This document shows positions 55,660-63,298 of a DNA stretch of 64,000 bases, in pieces; positions within the stretch are counted from its first letter, which is position 1; each line of letters starts with the position of its first letter. The position numbers and the translations under genes were made by a program. The notes under the pieces were generated by a model, which was given only the letters and a program-made list of their open reading frames with translations, ran no database searches and was not told where the DNA came from. Source of the DNA: Novosphingobium resinovorum (GTDB taxonomy: Bacteria > Pseudomonadota > Alphaproteobacteria > Sphingomonadales > Sphingomonadaceae); NCBI RefSeq assembly GCF_001742225.1, contig NZ_CP017077.1, positions 124,001 to 188,000 on the forward strand. The letters are read 5' to 3'.

Positions 55660-55884
55660 CGGTCTTGCATTTCCTCTCGCACGTGGACTGCCTTTGCAAG
55701 CTGCCCGGTACGTCACACAGTCCATCCTAGGCAGGACCAGGGCGGGTTTGTCGAGAACGAGCCCCCCAGGTCACCTCGGCAATTGACTTCATGAATTGCA
55801 TCGGTCGATCCGGGAAATATCCGGTGTTTTCAGTCAGCTTCCGCCGGTCGATGTTCCAAGGAGCGGCTAAATCACCTAATGAGC

Positions 55885-55915
55885 GGGTCTGTTGCCGCCG
55901 CGCGGCAGCAGACCC
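55885..55915. repeat. Long hairpin upstream of the sensor kinase
   Basis: GGGTCTGTTGCCGC and GCGGCAGCAGACCC form a 14-bp stem (one mismatch) with a 3-base loop, in the divergent gap between flagellin and the MASE1 kinase. No T-run follows, so it may be an operator or a remnant rather than a terminator. The rest of 55660-56051 shows nothing else. Confidence 0.55.
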
Positions 55916-56051
55916 TCGCGAATTATGGCGGCGTGAGCGATATCCGGGCTGACCGTCGCTGGCACCTGTTGTCGTTTCCGGATCCGATGACAGGCTCGGT
56001 CCGTGAATAATCCGGGTTCCCCAGCGAACACGAACCGGCCACAGGCAAAAG

Positions 56052-57650
56052 ATGACTGCCGCGACCTTGCCCCGTTTCTTCAGCGCCTTCAGGCTTCACC
56101 TTGTGGACGCGGCGTTACTGGCGATTTACGCGCTCGCTTTCGCGCTGCTGCACTGGGCGGCAAGTCCCTGGGGTGGCGCGGGGTTCTTCTCGCTCTGGTA
56201 TCCTGCCGCGGGTCTGCGCTTCGCAGTGTTGTGGAGCCGCGGCACAAGGTTGACGCCGTGGCTGATGCTCACCGAAGTGCTGACCGATGGCGCAGTTGGT
56301 GTCTTCGCGCTCGTTGGACCCGCTGCCCTTCAGGCGATCACCGGCGCTGCCCGTCCCGGTTTCACCTGCGGTCTCGCCATCTTCGCGGTCCGGCGCCTGA
56401 TGACGAAGCGCGACGATACACTGGCGCTGCCGCCGATGATGCTTGGTCTGGCTGCCGTTGCCGCACCTGCACTCAACGCGCTGATGGTGGTGCCGTTCGA
56501 AGCCTGGCTACCGGCCGATGCGGGGCGCTATCGCATAGGAACCGACATCGTGATCTCGTTGACCGGGCTGGCGGTAGGCGATTTGCTCGGCATCCTCGTC
56601 CTTGCTCCGCTGCTGCTGTGGGTTGCCGCGCTTCACGACGGATCGTTCCGCCGCCGCCGGCTGCCCCGCGTCGCCGTGCGCCCACTGCTGGAGGACGTGC
56701 TGGTAATGGCGCTGTGCCTGCTGCTCACGGCGGCGCTGTGGCGCGCCGGCCTCGGCGCCCAGCCGATCCCCAGCCTGCTGGCGGGCGCCTGGATCGGGCT
56801 GCGTCATGGACGCACTCCGGCCTGGTTCGCGATCCTTGCACAGGTCGCGGTGTTCCTGCCTTACTCGGCCGGCTCGCTCGACGACAGCAGGCGCCTTGAA
56901 TTGCACCTGGGGCTGGCCGCCGTGGTCCTCGTCACCTGGCTGGCAGGCAGCTTTGCCGACGCGCAAAAGACGTCGCGCGCACTGCTGGACAAGCGCAACA
57001 GACTGCTGTTTCAGGCCGAGCGGCTCAAAACCCTGCGCGCGATGTCGGTGGCGGTGATCCACGAAATCAGTCAGCCCCTCTCGACGCTCGCGATCGAGGC
57101 TGCCCACCTCAAATCGGTGACCGCGCACCTCGACGCCGACACTGTCGCCAGCGCCGACCTCGTCGACCGCAAGGCCCGCGCTCTGGCCAATCTCGTGCGC
57201 CGGCTGCGCCGGTTCGGTGGCCGCGACGTGGACGAGCCTTCGCCGGTTCCCGTCGCCATGCTGGTGCAGACGGCCTGCCAGATCGTCGCCTCGGAGGCCC
57301 GGGCGGCCGGAGGCAGGCTGGAAAGCGCTGCCGTTCCCGTCGACCTCGTTGTCCAGGCGCAGGAGATCGAGCTGACGCAGGCGCTCGTGAACCTGCTGCG
57401 CAACGCCCTTGCCGCCAGCCCCGGAGAGGCCCTCAACCTCACCGCCAGGGTCCACGCCGAGGAGGTGCTGATTACCGTGTCCAATCCGGTCTTGGAGATG
57501 CCAGGCGCCCAGACCGGCGGCATGGGCATCGGCCTCGCCATTGCCCGCACCATCATCGAGGCGCATGGCGGCACCCTCTATCGCCGTGACGAACCAGGCT
57601 TCGTGCGCTTTACCATCTCCCTGCCCCTTCTCACCGGAGCTTTCGCATGA
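56052..57650 (+). CDS. MASE1-domain sensor histidine kinase
   Basis: The protein has 532 residues. About eight hydrophobic helices (15-300) form a MASE1-type membrane sensor (WYPAAGLRFAVLW, AGAWIGLRHGRTPAWF). His337 lies in VAVIHEISQPLSTLAIE, followed by the ATPase N box (ALVNLLRNALAASPG) and G box (GGMGIGLAIARTII). It autophosphorylates and passes phosphate to the regulator encoded immediately downstream, with which it overlaps by 4 bases. The signal is unknown. No receiver is fused. Confidence 0.9.
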   Translation: MTAATLPRFFSAFRLHLVDAALLAIYALAFALLHWAASPWGGAGFFSLWYPAAGLRFAVLWSRGTRLTPWLMLTEVLTDGAVGVFALVGPAALQAITGAARPGFTCGLAIFAVRRLMTKRDDTLALPPMMLGLAAVAAPALNALMVVPFEAWLPADAGRYRIGTDIVISLTGLAVGDLLGILVLAPLLLWVAALHDGSFRRRRLPRVAVRPLLEDVLVMALCLLLTAALWRAGLGAQPIPSLLAGAWIGLRHGRTPAWFAILAQVAVFLPYSAGSLDDSRRLELHLGLAAVVLVTWLAGSFADAQKTSRALLDKRNRLLFQAERLKTLRAMSVAVIHEISQPLSTLAIEAAHLKSVTAHLDADTVASADLVDRKARALANLVRRLRRFGGRDVDEPSPVPVAMLVQTACQIVASEARAAGGRLESAAVPVDLVVQAQEIELTQALVNLLRNALAASPGEALNLTARVHAEEVLITVSNPVLEMPGAQTGGMGIGLAIARTIIEAHGGTLYRRDEPGFVRFTISLPLLTGAFA

Positions 57651-58258
57651 CCGACGCTTTCGCTTGCGGCGTGCCTTCCAACACCGTCGCGGTGCTCGAT
57701 GACGACGCCGATCTTGGTGCCACCGTCGCTCGCCTGCTGGGCCGCAATGGCATAGCCGCGCGCGCCTTTACCGCTCCCGGCGAAGTGCTGGCCGCGCTTG
57801 GCACCGAGCATTTCGCCTGCGTTGTCAGCGATATCCAGATGGGAGAGATGGACGGCTTTGCTTTTGCCGACGCATTGCGCGCGAAGGATCCGGCGACAGC
57901 TCTGGTGTTCATGACCGCCTGGCCGATTACCGCCCACGCCGTGGACGCGGTGCGCCGCCATGGCGGGCTCGACTACCTCGAAAAGCCGATCGACGAGGCG
58001 CGCCTGATCGCTGCCGTCTCCGAAGGGCTGGCGTGGTCTGTCCGCGAACGCCGCGTCGCCGCTCTCGCGGCTCTGCTGACACGGCGCGAGCGCGAGGTGC
58101 TTGGTCTCATGGTGCGCGGCTATACCAACAAGGAGATGGCCCCGGAGCTGGGCATCTCCGAGCGCACCGTCGAGGATCACCGTGCATCGATCATCGCCAA
58201 GACCCGGACCAACGGCATGGCGCAGCTCATCGCGCTGAGCCGGGGCGAAGAAATCTGA
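57647..58258 (+). CDS. FixJ/NarL-type response regulator
   Basis: The protein has 203 residues. The receiver has acidic Asp19-21, phosphoacceptor Asp62 (VVSDIQMGEMDGF) and Lys113 (YLEKPID). The C-terminal LuxR-type helix-turn-helix reads LTRREREVLGLMVRGYTNKE and LGISERTVEDHRASIIAKT. Its ATG overlaps the kinase stop (ATGA), so it is the cognate regulator. Its targets are unknown; the divergent flagellin is one candidate by position. Confidence 0.92.
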   Translation: MTDAFACGVPSNTVAVLDDDADLGATVARLLGRNGIAARAFTAPGEVLAALGTEHFACVVSDIQMGEMDGFAFADALRAKDPATALVFMTAWPITAHAVDAVRRHGGLDYLEKPIDEARLIAAVSEGLAWSVRERRVAALAALLTRREREVLGLMVRGYTNKEMAPELGISERTVEDHRASIIAKTRTNGMAQLIALSRGEEI

Positions 58259-58392
58259 AATGCCCTATCCGGGAATTCCCCGGATCGACCGGCGGGACAC
58301 AGCGGGCCAATTAGGACCCCACGTTCTACAACGAGATACCGAGTTTCCGAGGCGACCCGAGGCTTTCGCGCTCCTGATGCGAGAGCTGAACT

Positions 58393-58429
58393 AAGCCGGC
58401 GCAAGTCCCAAGCTTGCGCCGGCTTTTTC
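58393..58429 (+). terminator. Strong intrinsic terminator
   Basis: AAGCCGGCGCAAG and CTTGCGCCGGCTT form a 13-bp perfect stem with a 7-base loop and a T-run. It ends the kinase-regulator operon about 135 bp after its last stop, and would also form on the other strand. Confidence 0.9.
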
Positions 58430-58751
58430 CCAACGATGTCGCTGCATCCAGGCGACTGTTTGACAAGGCCCCCTAAGGTGGCGCGATCCTTCAGTGCCGC
58501 ATAAGTTGCGCGAAAGGCTTGGCTCTCGCTTTGCCCGCCATCAAGGGGTCCCGCGAAAGCGAAGCCGTCGTCATACGGTGAAGGCATGCTTCCTGTCAGA
58601 GCGCCGGTTGCAGAAGAGCTTCGCGTCCGGTTCGATGCGCAGGGAGTGGCTACGGATTGCCTGGAAAGCCTCGGAGGCGCGCCGCACGGGACCGCGCCAC
58701 TTCCCGACTGCAATGTCGCTTTCTCACCCCCGCACGCGACGTCCTTGAGCA
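58430..58751. other. Unassigned stretch
   Basis: Open frames exist on both strands (58177-58752 minus, 58586-58792 plus) but neither has a credible start or family match. It separates the terminator from the Hxs-linked nuclease gene. Confidence 0.35.
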
Positions 58752-59186
58752 TCAGTCGCAGCTATGCGTGCCCCAGTACCTGCGCCAGATGAGTACGGTC
58801 CGTGTTTTCAGCATGGAACAGGACAGATCACGTCCATCCGCAAGTTTGCACCAGGCGCCGGTGCGGACCCCCACAGCATTTCCGCGCGAAAGGCAGGTCA
58901 TCGGCCGCGCTGTGACAAGGATATGTCCGGTCGCTGCCCGGCCCCTTGCGGTGCCGAGCAAAGTGACAAGTGCGTCGCGAGCCTGATCGGCACGGGCGGA
59001 TGGGCACGGTTGGTTGGCATTGCAGGTGCCGTCCATCTCGCGGGCAGCTATTCCCGCAATGCGGATGCGAGGCCCTTCCGCGCACCAAACCGGCCCATCT
59101 CCGTCATAGACATGGGTTGGGGTACACTTGAAGCTTTGGCCTTCGGGTACGACAAGGACTGAAGCAAGGATGGGAAGCAGGATCAT
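58752..59186 (-). CDS. Staphylococcal-nuclease-like protein with altered active site
   Basis: The protein has 144 residues. A hydrophobic start (MILLPILASVLVVPEG) suggests export. THVYDGDGPVWC, GPRIRIAGIAAREMDGTC and the C-terminal WCKLADGRDLSC...WRRYWGTHSC match thermonuclease-like proteins. The first Asp and the Arg and Glu are kept, but the residue that should be the second calcium-binding Asp (RxxxxDxxE) is Ala. Six or more cysteines suggest disulphides. It starts 12 bp after the hxsC stop on the same strand, so it is probably part of the hxs operon. Confidence 0.75.
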   Translation of the reverse strand: MILLPILASVLVVPEGQSFKCTPTHVYDGDGPVWCAEGPRIRIAGIAAREMDGTCNANQPCPSARADQARDALVTLLGTARGRAATGHILVTARPMTCLSRGNAVGVRTGAWCKLADGRDLSCSMLKTRTVLIWRRYWGTHSCD

Positions 59187-59198
59187 GATTTTGGCTGG

Positions 59199-60365
59199 TT
59201 ACGAGGCCTTCAGGATTGGGGAAATGCCGCGGCTGTACCGGAACTTGGCGGAGCTGAAGAACCCGCCGCATTCGCCTTGCGCAGCGCATCCCTCGCACTC
59301 AGGCATATACTCCTGCTTCCAGTCGCTGATCGAGCGGCGTGAGAAGCGGCGTAGCGACGGCTCGAGGATGCAGTGCTGGCTGTTGTAAATCGAGACCTTC
59401 ATACCGGCGCGATCGAGGATCCCGACCGCCTCGGTGAGTTCGGCTTGATAATCGACGGGGTCTATCCAGATCCTCTCGAGGTTGGCGCGGGCAAAGCCCG
59501 TGAGTTCGAGGCCCATCAGCGCGACGTGATCGACAAACAGGAGATTGCGGGCAAGGAACCGTGCAAGTGGTATCAGTCGCGGGACGGTCTGCTCCTGCAA
59601 CACAACCCTGATCTCCACGCGGACCCCTTGCGCCTTCAGCGCCAGGATGCCGCGGATCGTCTCGTCAAAGGCGCCATCGGCCTGCACGACGTGATCGTGA
59701 ACGTGCGCCAGGTCGGCATAGACCGGGATGCCCAGCATGAGGTCTGGATGTCGCACGGCGCCGAGGTCCCGGGCGAGGGTGCCGGTGGCGAAGCTGCGTC
59801 CGTTCGACAGGATATGCAGGGCTGTGTTGGGGAGATGGGACCCGGCAGCCTGAACCAATTCGATGAATCGCGCACCCAGCAATGTCGGCTCACCACCGGT
59901 GAACCCGATTTCCGTGGCACTGCGATCCATGAGGCGCAAGACCTCGAGAACCTCGTCCACGATCCAGCCGTCATCGACGGCGCGCGGGGGTTGTGAACAC
60001 ATCAGGCAATAATTGTTGCAGCGCTCGGTGAGGAGAAAGTGATTGTAGGCGACCGCCTTGCGGAAGAGCGTGCGGATGCCCGCCTTCGCCGGCTCGAGCC
60101 GCACGACGTCGCCATCGCCCAAATGATGGAAATCCTCGGACAGTACGGCGGCGGCGGCACCCCCGGGGATAAGCGCAAGTGTCTCGGCATCCTTGACCAA
60201 GTACCAGCCAAATCCATCGGGAATTGGCCCATGATGGTGGATGAACGCCTCGACGGCGCGCAACGGCATAGGACGGTCGGTGCGATCCGAGAGCTTTACG
60301 ATCGCAGGTCCACGATTGATTGCCGACTGGTTGAATTGGGTCAGGCGACCGCGCAGAGTGATCAT
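59199..60365 (-). CDS. hxsC: His-Xaa-Ser system radical SAM maturase HxsC
   Basis: The protein has 388 residues from the ATG at 60365, which overlaps the hxsB stop by 4 bases (ATGA). The iron-sulphur motif CX3CX2C is in TERCNNYCLMCSQPPRA (C116, C120, C123), followed by EIGFTGGEPTLLG. The C-terminus carries an auxiliary-cluster-like CEGCAAQGECGG. Together with HxsB it is expected to modify the HxS repeat of HxsA. The reaction is not established to my knowledge. Confidence 0.9.
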   Translation of the reverse strand: MITLRGRLTQFNQSAINRGPAIVKLSDRTDRPMPLRAVEAFIHHHGPIPDGFGWYLVKDAETLALIPGGAAAAVLSEDFHHLGDGDVVRLEPAKAGIRTLFRKAVAYNHFLLTERCNNYCLMCSQPPRAVDDGWIVDEVLEVLRLMDRSATEIGFTGGEPTLLGARFIELVQAAGSHLPNTALHILSNGRSFATGTLARDLGAVRHPDLMLGIPVYADLAHVHDHVVQADGAFDETIRGILALKAQGVRVEIRVVLQEQTVPRLIPLARFLARNLLFVDHVALMGLELTGFARANLERIWIDPVDYQAELTEAVGILDRAGMKVSIYNSQHCILEPSLRRFSRRSISDWKQEYMPECEGCAAQGECGGFFSSAKFRYSRGISPILKAS

Positions 60366-61825
60366 ACGATATTTGCCCAGCGTTCGAAGATGCGGCGTAC
60401 TTCGGGGTTGGCCTCCATCCTGGAGATGAGGCCGCGGAAGAGGGCGATATTGCGGGTGCAGAAGGAGGACAGAGGTTTCTTGCCGACAAAGTCGCCCTGT
60501 GTTGCATGGTGAAACACCGGCTCGGCACCGCACCACGGCTCGAAGGCGCACCACGAGCAACCGGGCACGCTTGCCGAAAAGGACTGTTCGAGCGGTTCCA
60601 ACAGTGCATCGCCCATGAAAATGTCGGCGAAATCGTCGTCGTGGACATTGCCCAGAGCGAATGTGGTGTCGCCCATCTCGGCCAGCATGCGGCTTTCGTC
60701 AGAGGCGTACACGACGCCGTCGTAATTGTAGACGACCGCACCGATCCCGATCCCTGCTGGGCTCATTAGATCCACGTAACTGGTCTGAAGGGGCGTCAGC
60801 ATTTTCTTGAGAACCATCGCCGAATAGTGCTCGATGAACTCGAAGCCGCCGAGGTTGAGGTCGATGATGTAGTCGAGGCCCTCGAAGAAGAATTCGAGCC
60901 ACTTCTTCTGATCGTACGACGCGTAGGATTTGGTCTTGATCGCGAAGCCGTAGGGCGAAAGCGGACGCAGGAAGATTCCGCCGAAGTCCATGCGGATGTA
61001 TTCGTCGATGATTGACCTGACCTGCGGCAGGCTTGCCGCGGTCGTCGTCATCAGCGCGCCCACATTGTAATGGCCCAGCGCCGTTCGTGCGCGGGCGATA
61101 CCCTCCACCGCCTTTTCGTACGAATTCTTGCCGGGTCTTGGACGATTGCGATTGTGGAGGTCTGCCGGGCCATCAAGTGACGTCGAGATCAAGATATCGT
61201 GCTGACGGGCAAACTGCAGAATCTCGTCATCCAGCACGGCCAGGTTGGTGGCGATCACGAATGCGAGATTGCGGCGAGCCGTTTCTTTGCGCCGCAGGGC
61301 TTCGGCGACGATGAACCGGATGATAGGCATGTTCAGGGTGGATTCGCCGCCCTGGAACTCGATCTTGATGGCGGGTGAGGGTGAGCGGAAGGCGAGGTCG
61401 AGCGAACGTAACGCTGTCTCCTCGCTCATGTCGAATTCGCGCTTGTCGTCGTTAGCCCGCGACACCTGGCAGTACGGGCAGCTGTGTTCGCAGCGTAGCG
61501 TGGTCACGAAGATGTGCAGCCCGGTGAAATTGGCGAGCGGCGCCAGCTTCGTGCGGATCTTGAGACCCAGCAGGTCGATTGCGACCTGGGTGTCGTCATC
61601 GATCAAGAAATGCCGAGACTTCAGCTCATCGTAAACCGGCTGATCAGGCCGCAATGCGCCTCCCGCGAAATCCGAGACCTCGCCTGCCGACATCGTGACG
61701 TACTCGCCGGCCATATTGGTCGCGACATAGCTCTCGTCGTCGAGAGGCGTGAAGCGCCACGGCAGCATCGTGTAGTCCGATCGAGTGGAAGCATCGAACT
61801 CGGCCCGTTCGCGGAATTTAGCCAT
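60362..61825 (-). CDS. hxsB: His-Xaa-Ser system radical SAM maturase HxsB
   Basis: The protein has 487 residues from the ATG at 61825. The radical SAM motif is in TTLRCEHSCPYCQVSR (C112, C116, C119), with IEFQGGESTLN and ISTSLDGPADLHNRNRP typical of the anaerobic sulfatase-maturase-like branch. The C-terminal Cys-rich CSWCAFEPWCGAEP with a later Cys is a SPASM-like region for auxiliary clusters. It overlaps hxsD by 8 bases and hxsC by 4. It is one of two radical SAM enzymes in the cluster. Confidence 0.92.
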   Translation of the reverse strand: MAKFRERAEFDASTRSDYTMLPWRFTPLDDESYVATNMAGEYVTMSAGEVSDFAGGALRPDQPVYDELKSRHFLIDDDTQVAIDLLGLKIRTKLAPLANFTGLHIFVTTLRCEHSCPYCQVSRANDDKREFDMSEETALRSLDLAFRSPSPAIKIEFQGGESTLNMPIIRFIVAEALRRKETARRNLAFVIATNLAVLDDEILQFARQHDILISTSLDGPADLHNRNRPRPGKNSYEKAVEGIARARTALGHYNVGALMTTTAASLPQVRSIIDEYIRMDFGGIFLRPLSPYGFAIKTKSYASYDQKKWLEFFFEGLDYIIDLNLGGFEFIEHYSAMVLKKMLTPLQTSYVDLMSPAGIGIGAVVYNYDGVVYASDESRMLAEMGDTTFALGNVHDDDFADIFMGDALLEPLEQSFSASVPGCSWCAFEPWCGAEPVFHHATQGDFVGKKPLSSFCTRNIALFRGLISRMEANPEVRRIFERWANIV

Positions 61826-62126
61826 CCTGAAGCCCCGTGCGCGAGAAGGCGAGGCCGAGAATGGCATCCCTGTAAGGTGCGGTGCGCTCCTCGATGGAGA
61901 TCCGCAGATCCTGATCGATGACCTCGCGCCGGAAATCGCGTTCAGCGGTTTCCATCGAGATCGTCGCATTCGCCGGAAGCAGGCTGCAGACGAGGTCGTC
62001 GCCGACGACGGCCACATCGACATCAAAGCGTGCCATCAAGGCGTAGGCAGCCCGCTTGGCAGCGTCCACGGAAAAGGCGGCCCGGGACAGGGTTACTGTC
62101 CGGGCATCGCCAGTAGCAATGGTCAT
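61818..62126 (-). CDS. hxsD: His-Xaa-Ser system protein HxsD
   Basis: The protein has 102 residues with no signal peptide or membrane helix. It reads RAAYALMARFDVDVAVVGDD, then SMETAERDFRREVIDQDLRI and YRDAILGLAFSRTGL, the pattern of the small HxsD component found between HxsA and the radical SAM enzymes. It may present the peptide substrate to HxsB/HxsC (inference). The gap to hxsA is 27 bp. Confidence 0.85.
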   Translation of the reverse strand: MTIATGDARTVTLSRAAFSVDAAKRAAYALMARFDVDVAVVGDDLVCSLLPANATISMETAERDFRREVIDQDLRISIEERTAPYRDAILGLAFSRTGLQDG

Positions 62127-62153
62127 GGTTTTTATCGTTCTTTTGAGGTCGGC

Positions 62154-62411
62154 TCAGTACGCGCTGGAAGAGTGCGAACTGTGGCTCGAGTGCGAACTAT
62201 GGCTGGAGTGGCTCGAATGGGAGCCGTGCGCTGCAAGCTGCACCGCCTCGTCAGCCTTGGTCAGCACAAGATCCTTTGCATCGTCGGCCTGGTTAGCGAA
62301 CTGCGCAACGGCTGCCGGAACAGCCATCGGAACGGTCGCGTGCGCCTGCGAACCCGCGACAAGCGTCGCGAGCGATGCAGCAAACGGCTTTAGAAATGAA
62401 CGACGTGCCAT
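62154..62411 (-). CDS. hxsA: His-Xaa-Ser repeat peptide HxsA
   Basis: The peptide has 85 residues from ATG 62411 (ATG 62414 is an alternative). A Tat-type leader MARRSFLKPFAASLATLVAG with the RRSFLK box precedes an AHA cleavage-like site. A helical middle (QFANQADDAKDLVLTKADEA) leads to the C-terminal modified tract: seven consecutive triplets, HGS then six HSS, ending SAY. Synonymous codons vary among the triplets, so the peptide, not the DNA repeat, is conserved. It is the substrate of the system and its fate (secreted, or metal-binding) is unknown. Confidence 0.92.
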   Translation of the reverse strand: MARRSFLKPFAASLATLVAGSQAHATVPMAVPAAVAQFANQADDAKDLVLTKADEAVQLAAHGSHSSHSSHSSHSSHSSHSSSAY

Positions 62412-62653
62412 CATAAACCCCTGTTGAGATATTGCTTTTGCCAACCACTGAACCGTGGTCGGTCGGTTTTTTGGCGACACCGAATTAGTATTTCAGTGAA
62501 GTGTTAAAATTCTGTCGCCCAACGACTATCGCATGTCCGTGGCGGATCTTGGCTGCCCGCTGTAGGCGCCGGCAATCCGACCCTTTTTGCCGTGTGGCGG
62601 CTTTGTCACGACACGAAGATTGTCACCAGGCTGGAACATCAAGCCAGGGGAAG

Positions 62654-62679
62654 GCGAGGGAGTTTCGCTTCTCCCTCGC
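62654..62679. repeat. Hairpin between hxsA and the 62715 gene
   Basis: GCGAGGGAG and CTCCCTCGC form a 9-bp perfect stem with an 8-base loop. It lies downstream of the 62715 gene on the minus strand and could end that transcript before hxsA, though no T-run follows. Confidence 0.5.
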
Positions 62680-62714
62680 TCCCCCATTTCCCGGCAGGTT
62701 CGCCGCGCCTCGTG

Positions 62715-63296
62715 TCAGATGGATCTCTGATACGGCTCCCAGTCGCCGCTGTCGGTACGACAGAAGGCCTGACTGGGAATGCCTGCCGCGCCTTGAGCCG
62801 AGCCGATCGCGCTATCGACGAATCTGCACTCGTGTCCGCCTGTCCCCAGTTGCGGGGATACGGCACTGCCGCCTCCAAGCGGCGTGTATTTGACAGGGAC
62901 CAGTTGCCCGCCGTCGATCTCTGCCGTGCTGCTGACCATCCCCCGATATTGCATCGGGTTGCCGTTGTCGTCCTGGAAGCTGGTGGCGTAGTTCTCGTTA
63001 CGCATCGCGGTTTCGCGCTGCGCGGCCAGAATGCGGTCCTTGCGTTTGGCGTTCGCCATCAGAACCGCGCATACGGCGCCGCCCGCCGCCGCGCCAACTA
63101 GGACGCCGGTACCCCGGTTCTTCTTGCCTGCGGCAAGTCCGCCGAGCAGCGCGCCGCCAATGACGGCCGCCACGCATTTGCCGATCGCCTTGTCGGCTTC
63201 GGTTTTGGCGTACTTGGGTTTTGATGCCGCCCAACCTGCCGGGATGCTGGCGACCATCATCGAACTGATGACGACTGCGCTGATAACCTTCTTCAT
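62715..63296 (-). CDS. Secreted glycine-zipper protein of unknown function
   Basis: The protein has 193 residues with a signal peptide (MKKVISAVVISSMMVASIPAG...AWA). A glycine-zipper segment (AAVIGGALLGGLAAGKKNRG, GAAAGGAVCAVLMAN) suggests outer-membrane or oligomeric association, followed by a soluble tail ending SGDWEPYQRSI with paired cysteines. ATG 63296 is preferred; the GTG at 63302 overlaps the upstream stop. Its proximity to hxsA may be coincidental or functional. Confidence 0.7.
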   Translation of the reverse strand: MKKVISAVVISSMMVASIPAGWAASKPKYAKTEADKAIGKCVAAVIGGALLGGLAAGKKNRGTGVLVGAAAGGAVCAVLMANAKRKDRILAAQRETAMRNENYATSFQDDNGNPMQYRGMVSSTAEIDGGQLVPVKYTPLGGGSAVSPQLGTGGHECRFVDSAIGSAQGAAGIPSQAFCRTDSGDWEPYQRSI

Positions 63297-63298
63297 GT

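Noticed and set aside
58177..58752. 191-codon minus-strand frame across the terminator and regulator 3' end
   Set aside because: It overlaps the response-regulator end and a strong terminator, has no ribosome-binding site and no family resemblance, so it is probably a shadow.
62154..62240. Triplet DNA repeat as a possible CRISPR or microsatellite
   Set aside because: The periodicity is the coded HxS tract; synonymous codons differ between units and there are no spacers.
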